64,000 nt of DNA, taken from NCBI RefSeq assembly GCF_001824475.1, contig NZ_MHXN01000033.1, forward strand, positions 1 to 64,000, read 5' to 3'. Each line of letters begins with the position of its first letter. The stretch's first letter is position 1. The DNA comes from Phenylobacterium sp. RIFCSPHIGHO2_01_FULL_69_31. Lineage in GTDB: Bacteria; Pseudomonadota; Alphaproteobacteria; Caulobacterales; Caulobacteraceae. The position numbers and the translations under genes are program-made. Shown here piece by piece: positions 53,423-60,968 of this stretch. Below the pieces are notes generated by a model. The model worked only from the letters and a program-made list of their open reading frames with translations. It was not told the DNA's origin and searched no databases.

Positions 53423-54115
53423 ATGAAGACGCTTGCCGTCGCCGCGGTCGCGGCGGGCCTGGCGTTCGCCGGCAGTGCGGATGCGGCCACCAATCTGCTG
53501 ACCAACGGCAGCTTCGAAAGCGGCCTTTCGGGCTGGACGCTCAGCTCGACCGGCGCCGGCCAGGGCTATTCGCCGACCGTCGTCATCGCCACCGATGGTG
53601 TCGGACGCGGCTATCCGAATGGTGCGTTCGGTGAAGGCGTGCCCGCCGACAACGCGCCTGGCCCGTTTGCCGGGGACGGCGGCGGCTATGCGGCCTATTT
53701 CTCTTCGGACGTGCCGGATGAGACGCTCTCGCAGTCCATCGCGCTCGCCGCCGGCTGGTATGAGGTCGGCTTCGACGCCTACCTCCCGCTGAACGGCTAC
53801 AACAACCCGAACGACGCCACCTTCACGGCCACGGTCGGCACCTACACCTGGACGCCCGTTCTGCTGAAGTCGGGAGCCGGCGCGCCCCAGGTCTGGACCC
53901 ACTATTCGGCCAAGGTCTACGTGAACCCGGCCCAGGCCAATGTGCCCAGCACCTTCACCTTCAAGGCCAATGGCTATCCGGCCGTCGATGTGCTGGTCGA
54001 CCGGGTCTACGTCACTACGGCCGCGGTCCCCGAGCCGACCACCTGGGCCCTGATGATCATGGGCTTCGGCGGCGCCGGCGCCATGATCCGCCGTCGCCGT
54101 CTCGCCGCCGCCTGA
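53423..54115 (+). CDS. PEPxxWA-CTERM surface protein (DUF642/CBM-like)
   Basis: 230 residues. A signal peptide ends after GSADAA; the mature part begins TNLLTNGSFESGLSGWTLSS, the start of DUF642/carbohydrate-binding-like beta-sandwich domains. The C-terminus is a sorting signal: VPEPTTWALMIMGFGGAGAMIRRRR, with motif PEPTTWA, one hydrophobic helix and an Arg cluster, cut by an exosortase/archaeosortase-type system. It is expected in the envelope or matrix. No exosortase gene is in the window. A strong terminator follows. Confidence 0.88.
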   Translation: MKTLAVAAVAAGLAFAGSADAATNLLTNGSFESGLSGWTLSSTGAGQGYSPTVVIATDGVGRGYPNGAFGEGVPADNAPGPFAGDGGGYAAYFSSDVPDETLSQSIALAAGWYEVGFDAYLPLNGYNNPNDATFTATVGTYTWTPVLLKSGAGAPQVWTHYSAKVYVNPAQANVPSTFTFKANGYPAVDVLVDRVYVTTAAVPEPTTWALMIMGFGGAGAMIRRRRLAAA

Positions 54116-54142
54116 CGGCCGCTGCGTCCCACGAAACGTAAA

Positions 54143-54170
54143 GGCCCCGGCGATGCCGGGGCCTTTTTCT
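54143..54170 (+). terminator. Rho-independent terminator after PEP-CTERM gene
   Basis: A perfect 9-bp stem (GGCCCCGGC / GCCGGGGCC) with GAT loop followed by TTTTTCTT, 28 bp after the stop codon. The opposite MaoC-like gene ends 44 bp further on. Confidence 0.9.
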
Positions 54171-54213
54171 TGCGCCATAGTCCGGGGCGGGCGCCGCCCC
54201 GGATGAAGCTGGC

Positions 54214-54663
54214 TCAGGCGCCGTAGAGGACCGAAATCGTCTCGGCGATGCAGGCGGGCTTGGTCTCGCCCTCGATCTCGATAGTGCACTCGTTCTTCAG
54301 TTGCATGCCGCCGGCCTTGGGCTCGGCGCCGATCAGCTTCTGGCGCATCCGCACGCGCTTGCCGACGCGCACCATGTTGATGAAGCGGACCTTGTCCGAG
54401 CCGTAGTTGATGCCGCGGGTCACGCCCTTCACCGGCAGCATGCCCTGGCCCAGGAACGGGATCAGCGACAGAGTGAGATAGCCGTGGGCGATCGGGCCGC
54501 CGATCTCACGCGTGGCGCGCTCGACGTCCACGTGGATCCACTGGTGGTCGCCGGTGGCCTCGGCGAACTGGTTCACGCGCTCCTGGGTGATCTCGATCCA
54601 GTCCGACACGCCCACTTCCTGGCCCACCAGTCCGGGCAGGTCCTTGATCTCGACCGGGTTCAT
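54214..54663 (-). CDS. MaoC-like dehydratase (R-hydratase type)
   Basis: 149 residues from ATG 54663 with a GAGGGAG ribosome site. Hot-dog fold with the hydratase motif: FAEATGDHQWIHVDVERA (catalytic Asp and His) and GPIAHGYLTLSLIPFL. It hydrates trans-2-enoyl-CoA to the R-3-hydroxyacyl-CoA and could link beta-oxidation to polyester synthesis or provide acyl intermediates. It is a single gene placed between two PEP-CTERM genes; a functional link is not evident. Confidence 0.9.
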   Translation of the reverse strand: MNPVEIKDLPGLVGQEVGVSDWIEITQERVNQFAEATGDHQWIHVDVERATREIGGPIAHGYLTLSLIPFLGQGMLPVKGVTRGINYGSDKVRFINMVRVGKRVRMRQKLIGAEPKAGGMQLKNECTIEIEGETKPACIAETISVLYGA

Positions 54664-54764
54664 TCTCTTGGCTCCCTCGCGTTTGCGTTCGACCAAGAGC
54701 CTCTAACATCTGTTCGGATGAGGGCAAGGCGCCCGCGACGTCAGCGGGCGCCCGCCGCGCCGCG

Positions 54765-55664
54765 TCAGGCGGCGACCGCGGCCAGCCGGCGCTGGCGGCG
54801 CAGCATGGCCCCCACCGCGCCAAAGCCGCCGATCAGCAGGGCCCAGGTCGAGGGTTCCGGCACCGCGCCCGTGGCGAACACGAACGACTGCGTCAGCTTC
54901 AGCGGCGTCGTGCCGTACTTGCCGCCGTACTGCTGCACGGGCGTGATCAGGGTGATGCCGTAGTCGAGCGAGCCGTTGCCGCCGACGAAATAGTTGGTGA
55001 GCTGCGAGCCGGACAGATTGTCCACCAGCTGGTCGAACGCGCTGTCGCCGTTGGTCGAGGTCACGTCGCGGTTCGACGACACCTGCCAGATGGCGCTCTG
55101 CACGGCGGACAGGCGCATATAGCGCGCATTGGCGGCGGCGTTGTAGTCGGCCAGGGCCTGGTTGTAGGCGGCCTTGCGCGCGTCGTAGCCGCTTTTGGCG
55201 GCGTTGTAGGCGGCCGTGCCGGCCGAGCCCCAGGGATAGTCGCTGCGCTTAGGGGCCTTCTCGGTGAAAGCGGCCGGCGCCACCGGCGCCTCGTCGAACA
55301 GCGACTGGCCGTAGTTGGCCAGCAGGCCGATCTTCATCACGTCGCCCTCGTCCAGCGGCTTGCCGTTGAAATCGGTGCTGAGGGTATTGGTGTCGGTATA
55401 GGTCAGGTCCGGCGCATAGTTGGCCGTCGTGATCTGGTGATAGACGTCCACGCACCAGGCCAGCAGGCTGGTGGCCTGGCCGCCATAGTTCGCCTTGAAC
55501 TGCATGGGGGCGGCATAGACGCTGCCCAGGCCCGCGATCCGTACCGTCCGCGCGTGATCCATCGACCCTACGTCCAGGATCACCGTCTCCGCCTGCGCCG
55601 CCGTCGCCGAGACCGCCAGGCTCGCGCCGAACGCCAGGGCCGCCACCATCTTGCTGAACGTCAT
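54765..55664 (-). CDS. PEPxxWA-CTERM protein with a likely Cys-Gln thioester domain
   Basis: 299 residues from ATG 55664. A signal peptide (MVAALAFGASLAVSATAAQA) is followed by LLAWCVDVYHQI (Cys71) and LSAVQSAIWQV (Gln189), which resemble the CVD and Q-x-AIW elements of thioester domains, where Cys and Gln side chains form an internal thioester. Cys71 is the only cysteine. Between them lies a Tyr/Ala heptad insertion (AYNAAKSGYDARKAAYNQAL). The C-terminus VPEPSTWALLIGGFGAVGAM with RRQRR is a sorting signal. It may attach covalently to surface or host amines. The thioester call is by motif resemblance only. Confidence 0.75.
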   Translation of the reverse strand: MTFSKMVAALAFGASLAVSATAAQAETVILDVGSMDHARTVRIAGLGSVYAAPMQFKANYGGQATSLLAWCVDVYHQITTANYAPDLTYTDTNTLSTDFNGKPLDEGDVMKIGLLANYGQSLFDEAPVAPAAFTEKAPKRSDYPWGSAGTAAYNAAKSGYDARKAAYNQALADYNAAANARYMRLSAVQSAIWQVSSNRDVTSTNGDSAFDQLVDNLSGSQLTNYFVGGNGSLDYGITLITPVQQYGGKYGTTPLKLTQSFVFATGAVPEPSTWALLIGGFGAVGAMLRRQRRLAAVAA

Positions 55665-55762
55665 CGCCAAGTCCCCACTTCCCTGGTCGCTGTGCGATTT
55701 CCGCACAGCGCCCTCTCCATGGGATGCGAGGCTGCAACCAGGGCGCCACCCGCCCCGCCCAT

Positions 55763-55790
55763 CCCTTCACCCCCTCGAGGGGGTGAGGGG
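55763..55790. repeat. Intergenic 14-bp-stem palindrome centred on CTCGAG
   Basis: TCACCCCCTC/GAGGGGGTGA is a 20-bp perfect palindrome, and with one G-T pair the arms extend to 14 bp (55763-55790) around the CTCGAG centre. It follows the acyl-CoA synthetase stop (minus strand) by 15 bp. Similar palindromes are known to recur between genes in Caulobacterales; only one copy occurs in this window. It may also work as a transcription stop. Confidence 0.55.
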
Positions 55791-55804
55791 CGTTCGAATT
55801 GGGG

Positions 55805-57343
55805 TCAGACGATCTTGGAGCCTTCCTTGCCCCAGTAGGCGTCGCGGATCAGGCGCTTGTAGAGCTTGCCGGTCGGGTGCCGCGGCAGTTCCTGCATGAA
55901 GTCCAGCATCCGTGGCGACTTCACGTGGCTGAGGTTCTGGCGCGCATAGGCCATCAGCTCGTTGCGCAGCGCGTCGCCGGCCTCGGCCCAGTCCATAGGC
56001 TGGATCACCGCCACCACCTTCTCGCCCATCTCCTCGTCGGGCGCGCCCACCACCGCGGCGTCGGCGACCTTGGGGTGGCCGATCAGCAGGTTCTCGATCT
56101 CCTGCGGATAGATGTTCACCCCGCCCGAGATGATCATGAAGCTCTTGCGGTCGGTGAGGTAGAGATAGCCCTCCTCGTCCATCCAGCCCACGTCGCCGAG
56201 CGTGGTCCAGCCGTGCTTGTTTGTGCCCTCGGCGATCTTCTCCGGCGCGTTGTGGTAGCTGAGCGGCGGGCCGTTGGCGAAGTGAACCACGCCCTCGGCC
56301 CGGGGCGGCAGGGGCTCGCCGTCCTCGTCGCAGATGCGCAGTTCGCCCAGCACCGCGCGGCCGACGGACCCCTTGTGGGTCAGCCACTCGTCCGACTTGA
56401 TGAAGCAGAACCCGTTGCCCTCGGTGCCGGCGTAGTACTCGTAGATCACCGGGCCCCACCAGGCGATCATCTGCTCCTTCACCGGCACGGGGCAGGGGGC
56501 GGCCGCGTGCACCGCCGAGACCATCGAGGAGACGTCGTACTTCTTCCGCACCTCCTCCGGCAGCTTCAGCATCCGTACGAAGTGGGTGGGCACGAACTGG
56601 CCCACATTGACCTTGTACTTCTCGATCAGGGCCAGGGCCGCCTCGGGATCGAACTTCTCCATCACGATCACGGTGCCGCCCAGCTTGTGGACGCTCATGC
56701 ACCAGCGCAGCGGCGCGGCGTGGTAGAGCGGCGCCGGCGAGATGTAGGTGCAGCCCTCGGGGAAGCCGAACAGGCCTTGGGTCATCATCACGAGGGCGTT
56801 GGGCTCGTCGATGGCCGCGCCGGTGAGGGCGGGCTTCACGCCCTTGGGCCGCCCGGTGGTGCCGCTGGAATACAGCATGTCCGAGCCGGCGGTCTCGTCG
56901 GCGATCGGCGTGGTCGGAAAGCCCGCGCGGGCCGCCTCGAAGCTCTCGTACGGCGACCGCGCCTCGCCCACCATGTAGAGCTTCACGCCCTTCAGCACGC
57001 CGGGCAGCTCGTCCACCACGGCGCCCACGCCCGGCGAGGTGATCAGGGCCTTCGCGCCGCAGTCGCCGACGATGTACTCGACCTCGCCCGCCGTCAGCTT
57101 GGACGAGATGCAGGTGAAGTAGAGCCCAGACCGCTGCGCCGCCCAGGCGATCTCGAAATAGCGGGGGTTGTTGTCCATCAGGAGCGCGATGACGTCGCCC
57201 GGCTTCAGCCCCAGCGAGCGGAACAGGTGCGCCCCCTGGTTCGAGCGCTCGTCCAACTGCCTGTAGGTCACGGTCTCGCCGGACCCCGCCATGATGTAGG
57301 CGGCGCGGTCGGAATGGGTCTTGGCGTGGGTCGCCGGATGCAT
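55805..57343 (-). CDS. Acyl-CoA synthetase (ANL superfamily, FadD-type)
   Basis: 512 residues. Motifs: MLYSSGTTGRPKGVKPAL (P-loop), YEYYAGTEGNGFCFI, HGWTTLGDVGWMDEEGYLYLTDRKSFMII and PTGKLYKRLIRDAYW with the C-terminal catalytic Lys. It resembles the long-chain/caiC-like branch, often called acyl-CoA synthetase in rhizobia and Caulobacterales, and the acid is unknown. The ATG at 57343 follows a gap with a palindromic site 53-66 bp upstream (57396-57409). It is transcribed towards the PEP-CTERM genes. Confidence 0.88.
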   Translation of the reverse strand: MHPATHAKTHSDRAAYIMAGSGETVTYRQLDERSNQGAHLFRSLGLKPGDVIALLMDNNPRYFEIAWAAQRSGLYFTCISSKLTAGEVEYIVGDCGAKALITSPGVGAVVDELPGVLKGVKLYMVGEARSPYESFEAARAGFPTTPIADETAGSDMLYSSGTTGRPKGVKPALTGAAIDEPNALVMMTQGLFGFPEGCTYISPAPLYHAAPLRWCMSVHKLGGTVIVMEKFDPEAALALIEKYKVNVGQFVPTHFVRMLKLPEEVRKKYDVSSMVSAVHAAAPCPVPVKEQMIAWWGPVIYEYYAGTEGNGFCFIKSDEWLTHKGSVGRAVLGELRICDEDGEPLPPRAEGVVHFANGPPLSYHNAPEKIAEGTNKHGWTTLGDVGWMDEEGYLYLTDRKSFMIISGGVNIYPQEIENLLIGHPKVADAAVVGAPDEEMGEKVVAVIQPMDWAEAGDALRNELMAYARQNLSHVKSPRMLDFMQELPRHPTGKLYKRLIRDAYWGKEGSKIV

Positions 57344-57395
57344 GATGTCACTCCCTGGGGCGGTCTGGAGCCGCCCTGTCGCACCCGAGTTGCAG

Positions 57396-57409
57396 ACCTG
57401 ACGTCAGGT
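57396..57409. promoter_or_regulatory. 14-bp palindrome upstream of acyl-CoA synthetase
   Basis: ACCTGAC|GTCAGGT is a perfect palindrome 53 bp before the acyl-CoA synthetase ATG, in the usual position for a TetR- or MerR-type operator of fatty-acid genes. No regulator gene is adjacent. It is shared with the divergent small protein gene region. Confidence 0.5.
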
Positions 57410-57492
57410 GCGTCAAGCGGGGGCGAGGCCAAGCGCGCGCGACCTCTGGCGCCCGCCGATCGGGCGAAGTGGCCGGCCCCTGCCCGAACGCG

Positions 57493-57516
57493 CGTCACGT
57501 GTGACGCATCCGTCAC
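57493..57516. promoter_or_regulatory. Alternating CGTCAC/GTGACG repeats
   Basis: CGTCAC-GT-GTGACG-CATC-CGTCAC forms two overlapping inverted repeats. They lie 75-97 bp before the small secreted protein ATG and about 150 bp from the acyl-CoA synthetase start. The half sites TGACG/CGTCA also occur in the palindrome at 57396-57409. Confidence 0.45.
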
Positions 57517-57589
57517 TTTGCAAGGCTTGGTCCTCGCGACGCCGCCGCTCGCCGATCAGGGTTACCGGACCGATCCTTCAGGAGGTTCC

Positions 57590-57814
57590 ATGCTCGCCCT
57601 GTTGCTTGCCGCCCTCTTCCAGAGCGCCGCACCCGCCTCGACCGCTGTTTCGCCCAGCGCGGCGGCCGCCAAGGCCGCCAAGCCGGTCTGCCGCAAGGAG
57701 ACCGTGGTCGGCAGCACCATCAAGAAGAAGATCTGTCCGCGGAAGATCGTCGAGGACGTCGCCCAGGGCGACCCGACCGACGCCGCGCAGGTGGCTGAGG
57801 CGGCCCCGAAGTAG
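57590..57814 (+). CDS. Small secreted protein with CRxE...GS...K..C motif
   Basis: 74 residues after a CAGGAGG ribosome site. The first 25 residues (LLALLAALFQSAAPAST-like, ALLLAALFQSAAPASTAVS) are a signal peptide. The mature part contains VCRKETVVGSTIKKKIC, where two cysteines 15 residues apart could form a disulfide. This short motif recurs in small secreted proteins of Caulobacterales and sphingomonads, but the function is unknown. It is divergent from the acyl-CoA synthetase gene and upstream of a crotonase gene on the same strand. Its size means it is easily missed by gene callers. Confidence 0.75.
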   Translation: MLALLLAALFQSAAPASTAVSPSAAAAKAAKPVCRKETVVGSTIKKKICPRKIVEDVAQGDPTDAAQVAEAAPK

Positions 57815-57925
57815 ATCCTGCCTCATGGGCTGGGTGGCGAGAGACCGCCGCCCCAACGCCTCTTGACCTCCCATCCGTCAACCGCTCCGAACTGGCGGCG
57901 AACAAGGATGAGGAAGAGACGACCC

Positions 57926-58804
57926 ATGCCCAGCTTCGAGACCCTGCTCTATGCCGTCGAGGACGGCGTCGCGACGATCACGCTGAACCGGCCCGACAAG
58001 CTGAACGCCTTCAACACCCAGATGATGAAGGACCTGATCGCCGCCTTCGACGAGACCGACGGCGACGACAACGTCCGGGCGGTGATCATCACCGGCGCCG
58101 GCCGGGCGTTCTGCGCCGGGGCCGACCTCTCCGCGGGCGGCGCCACCTTCGACTACGACAAGCGCAGCGCCGAGGACAACGACGCCCGCACCCGCGACGG
58201 CGTGCAGCGCGACGGGGGCGGCCTCCTGACCCTGCGCATCTTCGACAGTCTCAAGCCGGTGATCTCGGCCTGCAACGGCGCTGCGGTCGGGGTGGGCGTG
58301 ACCATGCAACTCGCCATGGACATCCGCCTCGCCTCCGACACGGCGCGGTACGGCTTCGTCTTCGCCCGCCGCGGCATCAATCCCGAGGCCTGCTCGTCCT
58401 GGTTCCTGCCGCGTCTCGTCGGCATGCAGACGGCGCTGGAGTGGTGCTACACCGGCCGCATCTTCCCGGCCCAGGAGGCGGCGGAGCGGGGCCTGGTCCG
58501 CTCGGTCCACGCGCCGGATGACCTCCTGCCCGCTGCCCGGGCCATCGCCCGCGAGATCGCGGACAACACCGCGCCGGTTTCCGTAGCCATCACCCGCCAG
58601 CTCCTCTGGCGTATGGCGGGGGCCAGCCACCCGATGGAGGCGCACAAGGCCGACAGCCGGGGCATCCAGGCTCGCGGTCGGGCCGCCGACGCCCGGGAAG
58701 GGGTCACATCGTTCCTCGAGAAGCGCCCCCCGAACTACCCGGACAAGGTCTCGGCGGACCTGCCCGACATCTGGCCGCACTGGACAGCGCCCACGTTCAG
58801 CTGA
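57926..58804 (+). CDS. Enoyl-CoA hydratase (crotonase family)
   Basis: 292 residues from ATG 57926 with GAGGAAGAG upstream; earlier in-frame ATGs at 57908 and 57863 are less likely. Motifs: ITLNRPDKLNAFNTQM, the oxyanion segment FCAGADLSAGG, ACNGAAVGVGVTMQLAMDIRL and GINPEACSSWFLPRLVG with the catalytic Glu. The C-terminal extension with RGRAADAREGVTSFLEKRPPNY is typical of longer crotonases (EREG-type end). It probably acts in fatty-acid or amino-acid oxidation, in line with the neighbouring acyl-CoA synthetase. Confidence 0.9.
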   Translation: MPSFETLLYAVEDGVATITLNRPDKLNAFNTQMMKDLIAAFDETDGDDNVRAVIITGAGRAFCAGADLSAGGATFDYDKRSAEDNDARTRDGVQRDGGGLLTLRIFDSLKPVISACNGAAVGVGVTMQLAMDIRLASDTARYGFVFARRGINPEACSSWFLPRLVGMQTALEWCYTGRIFPAQEAAERGLVRSVHAPDDLLPAARAIAREIADNTAPVSVAITRQLLWRMAGASHPMEAHKADSRGIQARGRAADAREGVTSFLEKRPPNYPDKVSADLPDIWPHWTAPTFS

Positions 58805-58831
58805 ACGGCGATCACATGACAATCTTCACGG

Positions 58832-58861
58832 CGGCGCCCCTCGTGGGCGCCGTTTCGTTTT
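58832..58861 (+). terminator. Rho-independent terminator after crotonase gene
   Basis: Stem CGGCGCCC / GGGCGCCG with loop CTCGT, followed by TTTCGTTTT, 27 bp after the stop. It starts the 296-bp region before mucR; the rest of that region has GAATC sites at 59053-59057 and 59089-59093 and is AT-richer, otherwise nothing was recognised. Confidence 0.85.
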
Positions 58862-59100
58862 CTGACCTGGAAAGGCATGTGGCGGCGCAGGTCCATCTTC
58901 GCAGGTAGAGGAGCCGCCCAACTCCAACGCCGCGACAGCTCTTGTTCTCGGGTGCGCTCGTCTTCTGTTCTCGTAATACGCGTGACGGTGTTGCTCTATT
59001 TCTCTGTTGTGTGCAGCGGACGATATGGATAATGACGGCACACCGATCTTATGAATCGCTGCACGGCGCTGTTGTCGCCCAACCTTCGGAATCAAGAGAA

Positions 59101-59520
59101 ATGGACGAGAAGTCGGAAGTCATTGAGATGACCGCGGACATTGTTTCCGCCTATGTCGGCAACAACACTGTCGCAGCGGCGGACCTTCCCGGGCTGATCC
59201 AGAGCGTGCACCGTGCGCTGGCGGGGGTGTCTTCGGGGACCGAGACCGTCGAAGCCGCGCCGAAGGAGCCGGCGGTTCCGATCCGCCGCTCGATCACGCC
59301 GGACTACCTCGTGTGCCTGGAGGACGGCCGCAAGTTCAAGTCGCTGAAGCGGCACCTGCGCACCAAGTACAACATGAGCCCCGAAGAATACCGCGCCAAG
59401 TGGGGCCTGCCGAAGGACTACCCGATGGTCGCGCCGAACTACGCCAAGGCGCGTTCGGATCTGGCCAAGCAGATGGGCCTGGGCCAGGGCGGCCGCCAGG
59501 CGCCGCGCAAGAAGCGCTAA
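59101..59520 (+). CDS. mucR: MucR/Ros-family transcriptional regulator
   Basis: 139 residues. The N-terminus (VIEMTADIVSAYVGNNTVAAADLPGLIQSVHRAL) and C-terminal finger region (YLVCLEDGRKFKSLKRHLRTKYNMSPEEYRAKW) are the MucR/Ros pattern; the basic tail RQAPRKKR follows. In the C2H2 finger, the second Cys is Asp (CLED) and the last His is Lys or Tyr (RTKYN), so zinc binding may differ. MucR silences genes and controls cell-cycle transitions in Caulobacter. The ATG at 59101 is the only start near the conserved N-terminus. Two GANTC sites lie in its leader. Confidence 0.92.
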   Translation: MDEKSEVIEMTADIVSAYVGNNTVAAADLPGLIQSVHRALAGVSSGTETVEAAPKEPAVPIRRSITPDYLVCLEDGRKFKSLKRHLRTKYNMSPEEYRAKWGLPKDYPMVAPNYAKARSDLAKQMGLGQGGRQAPRKKR

Positions 59521-59544
59521 GCCTCCAGCGACCGACGATGTTCG

Positions 59545-59574
59545 AACGCCCGCCGACCTCCGGCGGGCGTTCTG
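59545..59574 (+). terminator. Hairpin terminator after mucR
   Basis: An 11-bp stem AACGCCCGCCG / CGGCGGGCGTT with loop ACCTC, 24 bp after the mucR stop, followed by CTGCTTT. The T-run is weak but the stem is long. Confidence 0.75.
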
Positions 59575-59589
59575 CTTTCGGCCGTGCCG

Positions 59590-59670
59590 TTAACCATTTT
59601 TACAGGCCGGAACGCGTTTCCCGCTTGCCGCCGATTCGCGGGTCAGGCGATATGTGATTCATCATGAATC
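59590..59670 (+). promoter_or_regulatory. GANTC-rich promoter of the PAS protein gene
   Basis: The 120 bp before the PAS gene contain TTAACCATTTTTACA (59590-59604, a CtrA left half-site with a 6/8 match to TTAA-N7-TTAA), GATTC at 59633-59637, and an inverted repeat GATTCAT-C-ATGAATC (59656-59670) that itself holds two more GANTC sites. Three GANTC sites within 40 bp is a dense cluster for GcrA/CcrM-type control. Confidence 0.5.
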
Positions 59671-59695
59671 CAAGCCGTTGCTCGAGTAACTGAAG

Positions 59696-60184
59696 ATGGC
59701 GGCTCACATGTCACCCCCGGCTGCGGCGATCCGCGCGCACGAAGAACTGTTCGCCTACTGGAGCTCGCTGCGCGCCGACGCCCCGGTGCCGCCGCGCAAG
59801 CGGCTCGACCCGGCCGACATGAAGCGCCTCTTGCCCACCGTCAGCCTGATCGAGGCGCCGGGCGAGTGCGGCGACTACCGGGTGCGCCTGGCCGGCACCG
59901 GCCTCTACAACGTCTACGGCCGCGAGATCACCGGCCGCCGCTTCTCCGAGATCTACAACAGCTCGGCGGCCGAGTACTGGCGCCACGAATTGGGCCGGGT
60001 GGTCCGCGACCGCCGGCCGGGCGTCGGCGTCCACAACCTCGCCTGGCGCGGGGCCTCGCACCTGTCGCTGATCTGGATCCGCCTGCCGCTGGCCACCAAG
60101 GGCTCGGAGGTCGACATGATCCTGGGTTACGACGCCGTCGTGGGCCTCAGCGCCGTGCAGAGCGGCATCCGCCCGGCCGCCTGA
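59696..60184 (+). CDS. Single-domain PAS protein (PAS_5 type)
   Basis: 162 residues, no enzyme or membrane domain. The PAS_5-like fold shows RAHEELFAYWSSLRADAPVPPRKRLDPADMKRLLPTV (front helix), EAPGECGDYRVRLAGTGLYNVYGREITGRRF and LIWIRLPLATKGSEVDMILGYDAV. In Caulobacter, the single-domain PAS protein MopJ is a polar cell-cycle regulator that feeds into CtrA control; this protein has similar size and type, but identity is not established. It is next to mucR and has GANTC sites in its promoter. Start could be 59708. Confidence 0.75.
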   Translation: MAAHMSPPAAAIRAHEELFAYWSSLRADAPVPPRKRLDPADMKRLLPTVSLIEAPGECGDYRVRLAGTGLYNVYGREITGRRFSEIYNSSAAEYWRHELGRVVRDRRPGVGVHNLAWRGASHLSLIWIRLPLATKGSEVDMILGYDAVVGLSAVQSGIRPAA

Positions 60185-60278
60185 TCGCGCCTACACTTAG
60201 CCAACTCGGAAAGTTTATCTTGCGCCGACGGGTCTTTGGCGTAACACTTCGCCGCTTTGGAAACTGTTTGGCGGCCCC

Positions 60279-60959
60279 ATGACTCTCATCCTCCATGCCC
60301 ACCCGCTGTCCTCGTACTGCCACAAGGTGCTGATCGCTCTCTACGAGGCGGGGACGCCCTTCGAGTCGCGCCATGTCGACCTGGGCGACCCGGCCGCCCG
60401 GGCGAAGTTCATGACCATCTCGCCCTGGGGCAAGATGCCGGCGCTAGAGGATAAGGCGCGCAGGGAGATCGTCTTCGAGACCTCCATCATCGTGGAATAC
60501 CTCGACCGCCACTATCCGGGGCCGCACCCGCTCCTGCCGGCGGATGAGGACGCGCGGCTTCAAGCCCGGCTCTGGGACCGGGTGTTCGATCTCTACGTCC
60601 AGGGCCCCATGGGGGCGGCGGTGATGGCGACCATCAGGGGGGAGCCCGAGCGGATCCCCGAACACGCGGAAGCGCTGCTCGCCTCCTACCGCCAGATCGA
60701 GGCCCACATGGCGGGCCGCGAGTGGGCCGCCGGGTCCACGTTCAGCCTGGCCGACTGCGCGGCGGCGCCGGCGCTCTTCTATGCGCGGGTCGTCGCCCCG
60801 TTCCCCGACGATCACCCCGCGATCGCGGCCTATTTCGAGCGGCTGATCGCCCGTCCGTCGGTGGCGCGCACCCTGGTCGAGGCCCGGCCGTGGTTCCACA
60901 TGTATCCGTATCGGGACCGGTTGGAGCCGCGCTTCCTGGGCGAGGCGTCCACGGGCTAA
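60279..60959 (+). CDS. Glutathione S-transferase
   Basis: 226 residues. N-terminal thioredoxin-like domain with HPLSSYCHKVLIALYEAG (the Ser/Cys activating residue region), the cis-Pro in PWGKMPALED and the glutathione contact ETSIIVEYLDRHYPG; C-terminal helical domain with FSLADCAAAPALFYARVVAPF. It is a cytosolic GST, substrate unknown. A 9-bp gap separates it from the ArsR gene, so the three genes 60279-61777 form one unit. Confidence 0.9.
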   Translation: MTLILHAHPLSSYCHKVLIALYEAGTPFESRHVDLGDPAARAKFMTISPWGKMPALEDKARREIVFETSIIVEYLDRHYPGPHPLLPADEDARLQARLWDRVFDLYVQGPMGAAVMATIRGEPERIPEHAEALLASYRQIEAHMAGREWAAGSTFSLADCAAAPALFYARVVAPFPDDHPAIAAYFERLIARPSVARTLVEARPWFHMYPYRDRLEPRFLGEASTG

Positions 60960-60968
60960 GCTCGCGCC

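Noticed and set aside
55799..57589. Long plus-strand frame leading into the small secreted protein
   Set aside because: It lies opposite the acyl-CoA synthetase; the real gene starts at 57590 with a ribosome site and signal peptide.
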